Source of the DNA: an uncultured Muribaculaceae bacterium
Lineage (GTDB): Bacteria > Bacteroidota > Bacteroidia > Bacteroidales > Muribaculaceae
Length of the DNA stretch: 62,949 bases
NCBI GenBank assembly: GCA_910583675.1
Contig: CAJTYH010000014.1
Location: forward strand, 1-62,949
Direction of reading: 5' to 3'
The notes under the pieces are model-generated. The model was not told where the DNA came from, made no database searches, and saw nothing but the letters and a program-made list of their open reading frames with translations. Shown one piece after another: positions 1 to 7,234 of the stretch. The position numbers were made by a program, and so were the translations under genes. Numbering within the stretch: position 1 is the stretch's first letter; every line of letters starts with the position of its first letter.

Positions 1-1
1 C

Positions 2-94
2 CTTGTTACTTCCGACAGTGTGCTTACCCTGGTAGGTTCGGATCTGGAACCGGCTGCCAGCGGCTTGAATTATGATCTCAAGCTAAAGAAATAA
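2..94 (+). CDS. C-terminal fragment of an unidentified protein (partial at window edge)
   Basis: Only the last 30 codons are inside the window; the frame beginning at position 2 stays open and ends in TAA at 92-94. The tail reads LVTSDSVLTLVGSDLEP... and finishes in LKLKK. It carries no motif I recognise, and too little is present to assign a family. A strong hairpin with a short T run follows at 128-156, which supports this being the real end of a plus-strand gene. Confidence 0.5.
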   Translation, partial: LVTSDSVLTLVGSDLEPAASGLNYDLKLKK

Positions 95-127
95 ATTGCA
101 GGGTAATGACTTTGTGGCGGTGCGGCT

Positions 128-156
128 GTGGCGATGCGGTCGGCATCGCCGCTTTT
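128..156. terminator. Hairpin terminator between convergent genes
   Basis: GGCGATGC (130-137) pairs perfectly with GCATCGCC (143-150) around a 5-nt loop. The stem can extend outward by a wobble and a G-C pair, and TTTT follows at 153-156. It lies between the plus-strand gene ending at 94 and the minus-strand gene ending at 156, so it may serve both. Confidence 0.65.
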
Positions 157-1403
157 CATTTGCGCCGCAGCAACAATATGGCAGGCGTTATAAGTATGGC
201 TACCGCTAAGATTGACAGGAAAGTGACAAGAAGGTCGGAAGGCTCAAGCAGCACGGGATAGGCATCTACGGCCATGAGCGTCGGATCTGCAGCGTTGAGT
301 TTTATCCAACCGAAGTGTTGCTGGCATAGCACAAGCGTTGCTCCGGCAATAAGGCCTACGGTGCCTCCGAGGATCACGATAAGCCATCCTTGATTGATGA
401 ATATATGGTTAATAAAGTTGCGTGTTCCGCCCATGGCCTTGATAATGTTCATGTTCTCATCCTTTTCAATCATCATCATGGACAGGGTGGATACGATATT
501 GAAAGAGGAAATGATGAGTATGAATCCGAGCATTAGGAAGGTAATCCATTTTTCAATGGCAATCATGCGGAAGGCTTGTTCCTGTTGGTGATAACGGTCT
601 TTCACTTCAAGTCCGAGAGGCGCGACTGTCTCTGTCAATGTCTTTTCAATTTTTTTTGTGTCGGCACCTCCTGCCGCCGTAACCGCAATGGATGTGGCGG
701 CATCGTCATAGCTGAGAAGTTCCGCTGCCGCATCGTACGGTAACAGTATCATGTTCCTGTCGTATTCCTCCTGTTCGATCTGGTATACCCCTTTCGCACG
801 CATCGGGCGCATGCGGAACGCTCCCATGGGATTGGCGGGATTTATGCGCCCCTGCCGTCTCGGCTCATAGATGGTGAAGTCGCATAGGCCATGGGTAGGG
901 CGCAGGTTCAAGCCCATGGCAGTACCAACGCTGAGAAGGGCACCCGTATACGATATGGTGTCAAGTTCGGTGTCAAGGAAACTTCCGTGGAACGCCCCGG
1001 CTCCGTCGATTATCGCGTCGCGCAGGGATGAGGCTTTAAGCCCCCGGTCAGTCATCCCCTTGATCATCACCCCCATTTGCCGTTCGCCGGCCACCGCAAA
1101 TGCCTGCTCGGTTATTTCCGGTTCAGCGTATGCCACAGCAGGAATCCGGCGCAGAAGTGTACAGATGGAGTCCGCGCCCTCAAGGCTCTTACCCGTTGTA
1201 GGTGTCAGCATGAAATCGGGATCAAGTTTTGACAACTTCTGCGATGCCAGTGAGCTGAATCCGTTGAAAACAGAGAGCACAATGATCATAGCCGCAGCGG
1301 AAACGGCCACGGCGGCTACGGAAATGGCGGATATCACGTTGACAGCGCCGTGTGACTTGCGCGATAGAAGGTATCGCAGCGCTATACGCAATGAAAGAGA
1401 CAA
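156..1403 (-). CDS. LolC/LolE-type lipoprotein-releasing ABC transporter permease
   Basis: Inner-membrane subunit of a LolCDE-like complex, which releases outer-membrane lipoproteins from the inner membrane using a LolD ATPase encoded elsewhere. The 415-residue protein has the family layout: a cytoplasmic N-terminus (MSLSLRIALRYLLSRKSHGA), a first membrane helix near residues 31-50 ending in the typical LSVFNGF, a large periplasmic MacB/PCD-like domain, and three helices in the FtsX domain after residue 285 (GFILIISSFNIVSTLSMMM). The start is TTG at 1403: no ATG lies upstream before an in-frame stop, and the N-terminus aligns with the family from here. It follows rbfA on the same strand, a common Bacteroidetes order. 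LolC and LolE cannot be told apart from sequence alone. Confidence 0.88.
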   Translation of the reverse strand: MSLSLRIALRYLLSRKSHGAVNVISAISVAAVAVSAAAMIIVLSVFNGFSSLASQKLSKLDPDFMLTPTTGKSLEGADSICTLLRRIPAVAYAEPEITEQAFAVAGERQMGVMIKGMTDRGLKASSLRDAIIDGAGAFHGSFLDTELDTISYTGALLSVGTAMGLNLRPTHGLCDFTIYEPRRQGRINPANPMGAFRMRPMRAKGVYQIEQEEYDRNMILLPYDAAAELLSYDDAATSIAVTAAGGADTKKIEKTLTETVAPLGLEVKDRYHQQEQAFRMIAIEKWITFLMLGFILIISSFNIVSTLSMMMIEKDENMNIIKAMGGTRNFINHIFINQGWLIVILGGTVGLIAGATLVLCQQHFGWIKLNAADPTLMAVDAYPVLLEPSDLLVTFLSILAVAILITPAILLLRRK

Positions 1404-1406
1404 GTG

Positions 1407-1434
1407 ATAATTAGCAATTAGTAATTAGTAATTA
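1407..1434. repeat. AT-rich dispersed repeat, copy 1 (TAATTAG type)
   Basis: A 28-bp stretch of TAATTAG/CAATTAG units fills most of the gap between the rbfA stop and the TTG start of the lol permease; related units continue to about 1446. The same 28 bp recurs exactly, in inverse orientation, at 34308-34335 beside the end of the wzc-like gene. Confidence 0.75.
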
Positions 1435-1453
1435 ATAATTAGTAATTGTGTGA

Positions 1454-1792
1454 TCAGTCATTGTTCAACAGTTTGTCTATGTTTTCGATGTAATCAAGTG
1501 AGTCGTCAAGGTAGAAACTCAACTCAGGCGTCTTGCGGAGCTGAAAACGCACTTTCTGGGCAAGCTCGTAACGTATTGTCTTGGCATTGCGCGTTATGTT
1601 CGCGAGTATTTCCTGCGACTTTTCCGAGGGGAAAATAGATAGGTATGCCTTTGCGATGCTCAGGTCGGGGCTTATGCGCACGGCAGAGACCGAGACGAGT
1701 ATCCCGTGTGTCTTTGCAGTCTGCAGACGCAGTATCTCACTAAGTTCCTTTTGTATCAGTCGTGCTATCTTTGCTTGGCGGGTTGTTTCCAT
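1454..1792 (-). CDS. rbfA: 30S ribosome-binding factor A
   Basis: Assembly factor that binds the 30S subunit and helps mature the 5' end of 16S rRNA. At 112 residues it is the usual size of this single KH-like domain protein. The N-terminus (METTRQAKIARLIQKELSEIL) is diagnostic, followed by VSVSAVRISPDLSIAKAYLS, which matches the family's conserved V-x-ISPDL-x-A-x-V-Y-x-S block. It is first in a minus-strand pair with the lol permease, separated only by an AT repeat. A TAACTTTG box on the minus strand (1892-1899) could be its promoter. Confidence 0.93.
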   Translation of the reverse strand: METTRQAKIARLIQKELSEILRLQTAKTHGILVSVSAVRISPDLSIAKAYLSIFPSEKSQEILANITRNAKTIRYELAQKVRFQLRKTPELSFYLDDSLDYIENIDKLLNND

Positions 1793-1891
1793 ATCTATGA
1801 AGTTTTATCAGGATCTTAAATTCCGGGGGCTTTGGCAGTCATCCTGCACCCTTGTCCGGCTGTCATACAATTATAACAATACATCCCTGTG

Positions 1892-1899
1892 CAAAGTTA
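1892..1899 (-). promoter_or_regulatory. Putative -7 box upstream of rbfA
   Basis: On the minus strand this reads TAACTTTG, a full match to the Bacteroidetes TAnnTTTG element, about 100 nt before the rbfA start. No good TTTG partner is seen at the expected distance. Confidence 0.45.
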
Positions 1900-1979
1900 A
1901 CAAAAAATTTGGAAGCATGGCATCGGCAGGATTAATTGTTAAATGTGTTAACATCCTCTTCTGATTCGGCAAATTGGGT

Positions 1980-1987
1980 TAAATTTG
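1980..1987 (+). promoter_or_regulatory. Putative -7 box upstream of the secreted endonuclease
   Basis: TAAATTTG matches TAnnTTTG and lies 49 nt before the ATG at 2037, a plausible leader length. No clear TTTG element is seen at the usual spacing. Confidence 0.45.
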
Positions 1988-2036
1988 CACCCCTGTTGCG
2001 CCGGCGTGTAGGCGCGTGTTATTTACATATTATAGT

Positions 2037-4472
2037 ATGATTAAGAGAATTTATGCCATGATCATGGCCGCTACTTCCCTGACGATTGGGGCGGTAGAGC
2101 CGACCGATTATTATTCTTCCTGTGAGGGGAAGACCGGAGAAGCGCTCCTGAAAGCTCTTGCAGGAGTGGTAAGCGATCATAATAATGTAGGTTATGACGG
2201 ATTGTGGGAGGTCTATAAGACATCAGACGTACATCCAGACGGTACGTTGTGGGACATATATACCACCAAGAACTGGGGTGCAACGTTCACCAAATGCGGT
2301 AATTACAAATTGATAGGGGACTGCATAAACCGCGAGCACTCTTTTCCCAAGAGCTGGTGGGGCGGCAAGAAAGCGGCGCAATATTCCGATGCATATCATC
2401 TCTATCCCACCGACGGAAAGGTAAACGGCCAGAGAAGCAACTATCCTTACGGGGAATGCTCGGGTGGCAAGACGCTGCCCAACAACGGGAGCGTGCGTGC
2501 CCTTGGACGTCTCGGTACGAGCACGTTCAGCGGTTTCAACGGTACGGTTTTCGAGCCTGACGATGAATATAAAGGCGATCTCGCACGCTCATATTTTTAT
2601 ATGGCCACGGCCTACAACAGCAGCATATCACAATGGACGCAGGGGAACGGCAACCAGATGCTGGCCGGCAACTCATATCCGGTTTTCAAGGAGTGGAGCA
2701 TCAACCTGCTCCTGAAATGGTGTCGCCAGGATCCCGTGAGCGACAAGGAGCTTAACCGCAACGAGGCCATAAGCAAGCATCAGCACAACCGCAATCCTTT
2801 CATAGACCATCCGGAACTGGTGGAATACATCTGGGGCAACAAGAAGGGTGTGGCCTGGTATGTGGGAGCCGGTAATGATCCCGCCATACACGCTCCTGTG
2901 GACGGCAGTGTGATCGACATGGGGCTTAGCTCGGTGGGCACACCGCGTTCCGTCCAGGTGGATGTAAAGGGCACGGCCATTTCCGGCGATGTGCGAGCCA
3001 TGGTCGAGGGAGCGGGGTTCAGTGTCACTCCTTCCGTCCTTTCGGCTGACGCGATTAATGGCGCTGGTGCCACGCTTACCGTGAACTTCGTTTCGCAGAC
3101 TGCCGGAAGCGCTTCCGGTACCCTTACCATAACTGCGGGGGAGATAAAGACGGTGTGCCCGCTGGCATGCAGGACGGTCGAAGGGCTTCCCGCAGGAGAA
3201 GCTACCAATGTCACCGAAACCTCCTTTGTGGCTCGGTGGAGCTGCATAGACAATCCTACGGATCTTTACATTGTTAATGTGCGCCGCGACGGCGAGGACA
3301 TTGACGAGTCGCCGATGAGTGTGCGTGCCGGTGAGGAGATGCTCCTTGTGGAGTCGCTTGAGCCGGAAACCACATATACCTATACCGTAAGCAACGGAAA
3401 GATTACTTCCGCTCCAGTGACGGTCACCACCCTTGCACCGCAGCCATCCATACAGTTGCTGTATGACGGTGAACTGGCTTTCGTGGCGATGCCCGGCGAA
3501 CCGTCGTCCATAGCGGAGATACTTGTTGATGCCGAGAACATCGAAGGTGACATCTCGGTGGCCGTGGAGGCTCCGTTCCGTGTCAGCACCGACAAGTCGA
3601 ACTGGGGATTGACAACAACGTTGACTCCCGATGAAGACCGTTTCTACATGCAGATGCTGTCGCAGAGCGAGGGTGTGTACAGCACTCCGATTGTCCTTAC
3701 GGCAGGTGAGTATACCAACGACGATGTGGATGTGCAGGGCACCGTAACGGTCACCGTTACCGATTTCCACGAGGATTTCGAGGCAGATGCGGCAGGTGGC
3801 GGCTCCTATGGCGACAAGACCTACAAGGGCACGGCATGCACATGGAGCACGACCGCCCTGTTTGAGAAGAACGGATCTAACTCCTATCCCCACGAGGGTG
3901 AACAGGCTGCGAGGATGAACAAGTCGGGCAACCGCCACCTCACTATGATGGAAAGCAAGCCTAACGGCATCGGCACTCTCAGCTTCTGGGCACGGCTCTG
4001 GAGGGATGACAGCTCTCCCGCCTCGGTGGAGGTGCTCGTTTCGGGCGACAACGGTGCCACATGGAAGACGGTGCAGACCGTTGAGATACCGGTGAATAAG
4101 CTTGACGGTGGCGACAATGCCTATGCTGAATTTACCGTACCGGTAAATCAGCCGGGATCGGCCAGGATCAAGCTCAACCAGACCGGTGGTGCCCGTCTGA
4201 TGATTGACGATGTGCGCCTTACGCCTTACTCCGTGTCGGGTATAGATCAGGCCAACGATGCAGAGTATCACTCCTGGGATGCATACAGCCGCGACGGCGT
4301 GCTTCTGCTCGAAAGCGACGGACGCTCCGATGACCATGCCACGGTATATTCCGTGGACGGCACATGCGCCTTCTCCGGTTTGCTCCCTGCCGGTACGATC
4401 TCGCTCCCCCTGTCCCCCGGCCTCTATCTGGTCACTGTCCGCGACTTCACCCGCCGCGTGGTAGTAAAGTAA
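2037..4472 (+). CDS. Secreted endonuclease I family nuclease with Fn3-like modules and a sorting-type tail
   Basis: Probable extracellular or surface nuclease. I start it at ATG 2037 (811 residues) because this gives a clean signal peptide (MIKRIYAMIMAATSLTIGAVE); an upstream GTG would add seven hydrophobic residues for no gain. The endonuclease I fold shows as REHSFPKSWWGG followed by DAYHLYPTDGKVNGQRSNYP, the family's His-containing active-site region, near residues 95-140. After the roughly 270-residue catalytic part come an Ig-like segment, a fibronectin-III-like module (ATNVTETSFVARWSC), and a jelly-roll-like region around FHEDFEADAAGGGSYG. The last ~75 residues (ending GLYLVTVRDFTRRVVVK) resemble type IX secretion sorting tails. 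It stands alone, closed by a strong hairpin. Confidence 0.85.
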   Translation: MIKRIYAMIMAATSLTIGAVEPTDYYSSCEGKTGEALLKALAGVVSDHNNVGYDGLWEVYKTSDVHPDGTLWDIYTTKNWGATFTKCGNYKLIGDCINREHSFPKSWWGGKKAAQYSDAYHLYPTDGKVNGQRSNYPYGECSGGKTLPNNGSVRALGRLGTSTFSGFNGTVFEPDDEYKGDLARSYFYMATAYNSSISQWTQGNGNQMLAGNSYPVFKEWSINLLLKWCRQDPVSDKELNRNEAISKHQHNRNPFIDHPELVEYIWGNKKGVAWYVGAGNDPAIHAPVDGSVIDMGLSSVGTPRSVQVDVKGTAISGDVRAMVEGAGFSVTPSVLSADAINGAGATLTVNFVSQTAGSASGTLTITAGEIKTVCPLACRTVEGLPAGEATNVTETSFVARWSCIDNPTDLYIVNVRRDGEDIDESPMSVRAGEEMLLVESLEPETTYTYTVSNGKITSAPVTVTTLAPQPSIQLLYDGELAFVAMPGEPSSIAEILVDAENIEGDISVAVEAPFRVSTDKSNWGLTTTLTPDEDRFYMQMLSQSEGVYSTPIVLTAGEYTNDDVDVQGTVTVTVTDFHEDFEADAAGGGSYGDKTYKGTACTWSTTALFEKNGSNSYPHEGEQAARMNKSGNRHLTMMESKPNGIGTLSFWARLWRDDSSPASVEVLVSGDNGATWKTVQTVEIPVNKLDGGDNAYAEFTVPVNQPGSARIKLNQTGGARLMIDDVRLTPYSVSGIDQANDAEYHSWDAYSRDGVLLLESDGRSDDHATVYSVDGTCAFSGLLPAGTISLPLSPGLYLVTVRDFTRRVVVK

Positions 4473-4492
4473 CGCTCTAAGACATATATATC

Positions 4493-4534
4493 ACTCCTCC
4501 CAGCTGGAGCCGCATGGCTGCAACTGGGAGGAGT
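4493..4534. terminator. Hairpin terminator downstream of the endonuclease
   Basis: ACTCCTCCCAG (4493-4503) pairs perfectly with CTGGGAGGAGT (4524-4534). Inside it AGCC (4508-4511) and GGCT (4516-4519) form a second short stem. The T run is weak, but position and stability suit a terminator separating the nuclease from the toxin-antitoxin region. Confidence 0.6.
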
Positions 4535-4598
4535 TGCGTAAATAAGGAGGTTACAACAATTTTGAACGGCGGAATGTTACGATATTGAAAAGAATCGC

Positions 4599-4606
4599 TA
4601 TCTTTG
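4599..4606 (+). promoter_or_regulatory. Putative -7 box of the first MNT-HEPN module
   Basis: TATCTTTG matches the Bacteroidetes -7 element exactly and lies 20 nt before the ATG of the first nucleotidyltransferase gene. Confidence 0.55.
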
Positions 4607-4626
4607 CGATTGTAACACAATAATAT

Positions 4627-4932
4627 ATGAGACTGATTGAACTGAACATGGACAAAATCATCGCTCTGTGCAAAAAGTACAAGGTGAAGAAACTGTGGGT
4701 GTTTGGCTCCATCCTTACCCCGCGTTTCAACGACCAGAGCGATGTGGATTTCTCAGTACTTTTTGATGCAAAAAGCATTAAAGAACACGAATGGGCTGAT
4801 ATTTTTTTCGATTTCATTGCCGACCTTGAAAAATTGATGGGCAGAAAAATTGATATGGTGTGCGATGACGCAGTTCGAAATCCGTATTTCCGCGAAGAAC
4901 TTGACAGTACAAAACGACTGATTTATGGATAA
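4627..4932 (+). CDS. MntA-type nucleotidyltransferase antitoxin, module 1
   Basis: Minimal nucleotidyltransferase of the MNT-HEPN toxin-antitoxin class; in characterised members MntA transfers AMP onto a tyrosine of the HEPN partner and so silences it. The 101-residue protein shows the exact GSx10DxD signature (GSILT...DVD, residues about 26-40) and a third acidic position in the strand KIDMV. Its last 8 bases overlap the start of the HEPN gene, so the two are translationally coupled. About half its residues match the second copy at 5290, which suggests a tandem duplication. Confidence 0.9.
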   Translation: MRLIELNMDKIIALCKKYKVKKLWVFGSILTPRFNDQSDVDFSVLFDAKSIKEHEWADIFFDFIADLEKLMGRKIDMVCDDAVRNPYFREELDSTKRLIYG

Positions 4933-5266
4933 GAATGCACGTAAATATTTGGCCGATATACTTACTGCAATAACCGAAATCGAAGTTTCTACGGACAAAC
5001 GCGGAAGAAGATTTGATGTGTTCTTGGATGATTATGTGTTTCGTAAATTCGTAGAACGGAACATTGAGATTATGGGTGAAGCTATGAATAGGATATTGAA
5101 AACATATCCATCCGTAAAGATCACTGCCGCCAGAAAAATCGTTGATACCCGTAATTTTGTAATTCATGGTTATGACAGCCTGAAACCTGAAATAATTTGG
5201 GCTATCGTTATAAATCATCTCCCGCTTCTGAAAAAGGAAATAACTCAACTCTTAGAGACAGAATAG
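4925..5266 (+). CDS. HEPN (DUF86) toxin, module 1
   Basis: HEPN-domain partner of the upstream nucleotidyltransferase; in this family it acts as an RNase-type toxin. The 113-residue protein is all-helical and carries the RX4HXY motif as RNFVIHGY, with R76, H81 and Y83. That tyrosine is the kind AMPylated in characterised MNT-HEPN pairs. The start ATG overlaps the antitoxin stop by 8 bp. The catalytic residues are intact, so the toxin is probably functional. Confidence 0.9.
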   Translation: MDKNARKYLADILTAITEIEVSTDKRGRRFDVFLDDYVFRKFVERNIEIMGEAMNRILKTYPSVKITAARKIVDTRNFVIHGYDSLKPEIIWAIVINHLPLLKKEITQLLETE

Positions 5267-5289
5267 CAATATCTAAAACATGACAGTCT

Positions 5290-5598
5290 ATGAAGTTGAT
5301 AGAATTGAACATGCAACGGATCATTGACCTTTGCCGCAAGCACAAGGTCAAGACTTTGGCTGTCTTTGGCTCTATCCTGACGGATAGGTTCAACGACCAG
5401 AGCGATGTGGACTTGCTTGTAAACTTCGATACTACCGACCACGAGAAATGGGATTACGTCACAAACTACTTCGATTTCCGTGACGCATTGGAAAGCATTT
5501 TTGGTAGAAAGGTAGATTTAATTGAAGAAAAAGGATTGCGCAACAAATACTTCATTGCGAACGTCAACCGTACAAAACAGATGATTTATGGCTATTGA
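5290..5598 (+). CDS. MntA-type nucleotidyltransferase antitoxin, module 2
   Basis: Second copy of the module's nucleotidyltransferase, 102 residues, again with GSx10DxD (GSILTDRF...DVD). It differs from copy 1 mainly after the active site (LLVNFDTTDHEKWDYVTNYFD), the region that would contact its own HEPN partner, while keeping the same start (M-x-LIELNM) and end (TKxxIYG). It begins 23 bp after module 1 and overlaps its own HEPN gene by 11 bp, so all four genes are probably one operon. Confidence 0.9.
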   Translation: MKLIELNMQRIIDLCRKHKVKTLAVFGSILTDRFNDQSDVDLLVNFDTTDHEKWDYVTNYFDFRDALESIFGRKVDLIEEKGLRNKYFIANVNRTKQMIYGY

Positions 5599-5977
5599 GG
5601 AAGTGTTGACTTATCTCCAAGATGTGTTAGACGCAATTAACGACATGCAGAGTTGCTTTGTTGATTATCCAAACAGATATGACTTGTTTGAGAAGGACAT
5701 CATGCGCAAATGCGTGGTTGAGCGTAAGACAGAAATCATGGGAGAAGCCATAAACCGAATAAGAAAGGCTGACCCATCTGTGGAAATTCCAAATGCAAGA
5801 GCCATAATTGACACACGCAACCGGATCATACACGCCTACGATAATGTACAACCTACTTTTCTTTGGAGTTTGGTGATACGACATATCCCTCAACTTAAAA
5901 AGGATATTGAACGTATCATTGCTGAATACGAGGAACTGTACAATCGTGAAAATAATATGGACTCCGATTGTAAGTAA
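5588..5977 (+). CDS. HEPN (DUF86) toxin, module 2
   Basis: HEPN toxin partner of the second nucleotidyltransferase, 129 residues. RX4HXY is intact as RNRIIHAY (R77, H82, Y84). The helix before it (RKTEIMGEAINRI) parallels module 1 (RNIEIMGEAMNRI), showing common descent. It carries about 16 extra C-terminal residues (EYEELYNRENNMDSDCK) absent from copy 1. Confidence 0.9.
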   Translation: MAIEEVLTYLQDVLDAINDMQSCFVDYPNRYDLFEKDIMRKCVVERKTEIMGEAINRIRKADPSVEIPNARAIIDTRNRIIHAYDNVQPTFLWSLVIRHIPQLKKDIERIIAEYEELYNRENNMDSDCK

Positions 5978-6010
5978 CCTTCCTGAGCACAGTATAAAGA
6001 GTAATGTTGC

Positions 6011-6496
6011 TTATGATAGGAGGAGTTCGTAGTCGGCGATGTCAAGCAAGCGCCCAAATTTTATGCCTACCTGTTTGAAGAGCGATACTTGCCTGAAGCC
6101 CAGTTTGGTGTGGAGGGTCTTGCTTGGTTCGTTGTCTGCGGTGATGCAGGCGATCAGCGCATGGTAGCCTTGTTGGCGGCATGATTGTATCAGTTCGGCC
6201 ATTAGCATTCTTCCTATCCCTTTTCCTTGGTATTCCCCGGAGATATACACGGTGGTTTCCAAGGTTTTGCCGTATGCAGCCCGCTCTTTCCATGGGTGCG
6301 CGTAACAATAACCCCGGACTTTTTCATCTTCCTCGTAAACAAGGTATGGGTATCGGGTGGATATGTCCGAGATCAGTCGTGAAATCCGGGAGGCGGACAG
6401 CGGTTCCGTGTCGAATGTGGCGGTGCTGTTTATGACGTAGTGATTGTATATTTCCCTTATCGCTTCGGTATCGGTGGGGGATACTTTTCTGATCAT
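6011..6496 (-). CDS. GNAT N-acetyltransferase, phosphinothricin-acetyltransferase-like
   Basis: Cytoplasmic acetyl-CoA-dependent N-acetyltransferase of the PAT/MddA-like subgroup, which acetylates amino groups of small amino-acid-like substrates; the real substrate here is unknown. The 161-residue protein starts like the subgroup (IRKVSPTDTEAIREIYNHYV, then STATFDTEPLS) and carries the acetyl-CoA loop QGKGIG near residue 93. The tail has the typical N-x-PSKTLHTKLGF pattern followed by VGIKFGRLLD. It lies 16 bp downstream of the DUF4294 gene on the same strand and may share its transcript. Confidence 0.82.
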   Translation of the reverse strand: MIRKVSPTDTEAIREIYNHYVINSTATFDTEPLSASRISRLISDISTRYPYLVYEEDEKVRGYCYAHPWKERAAYGKTLETTVYISGEYQGKGIGRMLMAELIQSCRQQGYHALIACITADNEPSKTLHTKLGFRQVSLFKQVGIKFGRLLDIADYELLLS

Positions 6497-6512
6497 GGTC
6501 GTATTGTGTTTC

Positions 6513-7193
6513 TTAGAGCTGCCCTTGCTCCACGGCGACGCATATGCGCTCTATTATGGCATCCTTGCGGTCTTTGGAGGGGGTGTACGAGCCTTTCAGG
6601 TTCACGCCGAAGAGCTTGCCGAAGCCCTGCCAAAAGGTGGCGCGGAATGACCCGAGAAACGCCTTCAGGATGTCGTAGCCGCTTTGGTCGGTTTCGCGCT
6701 GTATCAGTTTCACGAGCATGCGCGCCTGATTGCGCGAGAAGCGCTTAAGTGCGGGTTTGTATTGGTTGAAGACCGACGACTCCATCTCTTTCAGGTAGCG
6801 TTCGCGCTCCTCCTGTGTGGGAAAGGTTTCGATGTATTCGTATGTCTCAAGCAGGGTTTCACAGATAAGTTTGGCGTATGGGAGGGCTTTCTTCACATCG
6901 CGCACTGTCTTCCAGTAGAATTCCTGCTCTTTCTTGTTCTTGAATTTCAGCTCCGGGAAGACTGTGATTTCGTTGAATACCACCATCAGGACGGTATCCC
7001 CCTCCTCGGTCACCTTGTGGTATCTGCCACGGAACACAGGCTGTATGCCGCTACCCGGCTGCTCTACCGTGTGAGGCTGTTCATCCATCGGCTGCATCAT
7101 TTCTGGGATGGCCGGCGATGCCGAAACGGACAGCGCCGCCATGGCGATCATGGCGGCTGTAAAAATCCGTTTCAATGCAGTTGATGGCTCCAT
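6513..7193 (-). CDS. Secreted DUF4294 family protein
   Basis: Bacteroidetes-specific protein of unknown function. I place the start at ATG 7193 because it gives a signal peptide (MEPSTALKRIFTAAMIAMAALSVSASP); longer versions in this frame run back over the nadB end. The 226-residue protein has the DUF4294 core from about residue 58: the GDTVLMVVFNEITVFPELKFKNKKE block, a YWKTVRDVKKALPYAK helix, then charged helices with RMLVKLIQRETDQSGYD, and the family's FWQGFGKLFGVNLK near the C-terminus. It sits 42 bp after nadB on the same strand. Confidence 0.78.
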   Translation of the reverse strand: MEPSTALKRIFTAAMIAMAALSVSASPAIPEMMQPMDEQPHTVEQPGSGIQPVFRGRYHKVTEEGDTVLMVVFNEITVFPELKFKNKKEQEFYWKTVRDVKKALPYAKLICETLLETYEYIETFPTQEERERYLKEMESSVFNQYKPALKRFSRNQARMLVKLIQRETDQSGYDILKAFLGSFRATFWQGFGKLFGVNLKGSYTPSKDRKDAIIERICVAVEQGQL

Positions 7194-7234
7194 GCCGTTA
7201 TTATTATTGTTATATAACGGTGTGGGATAGCTGT

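Noticed and set aside
2673..4337. 554-codon open frame on the minus strand inside the endonuclease gene
   Set aside because: Antisense shadow in a GC-rich gene; composition is Arg/His-rich, with no domain and no promoter.
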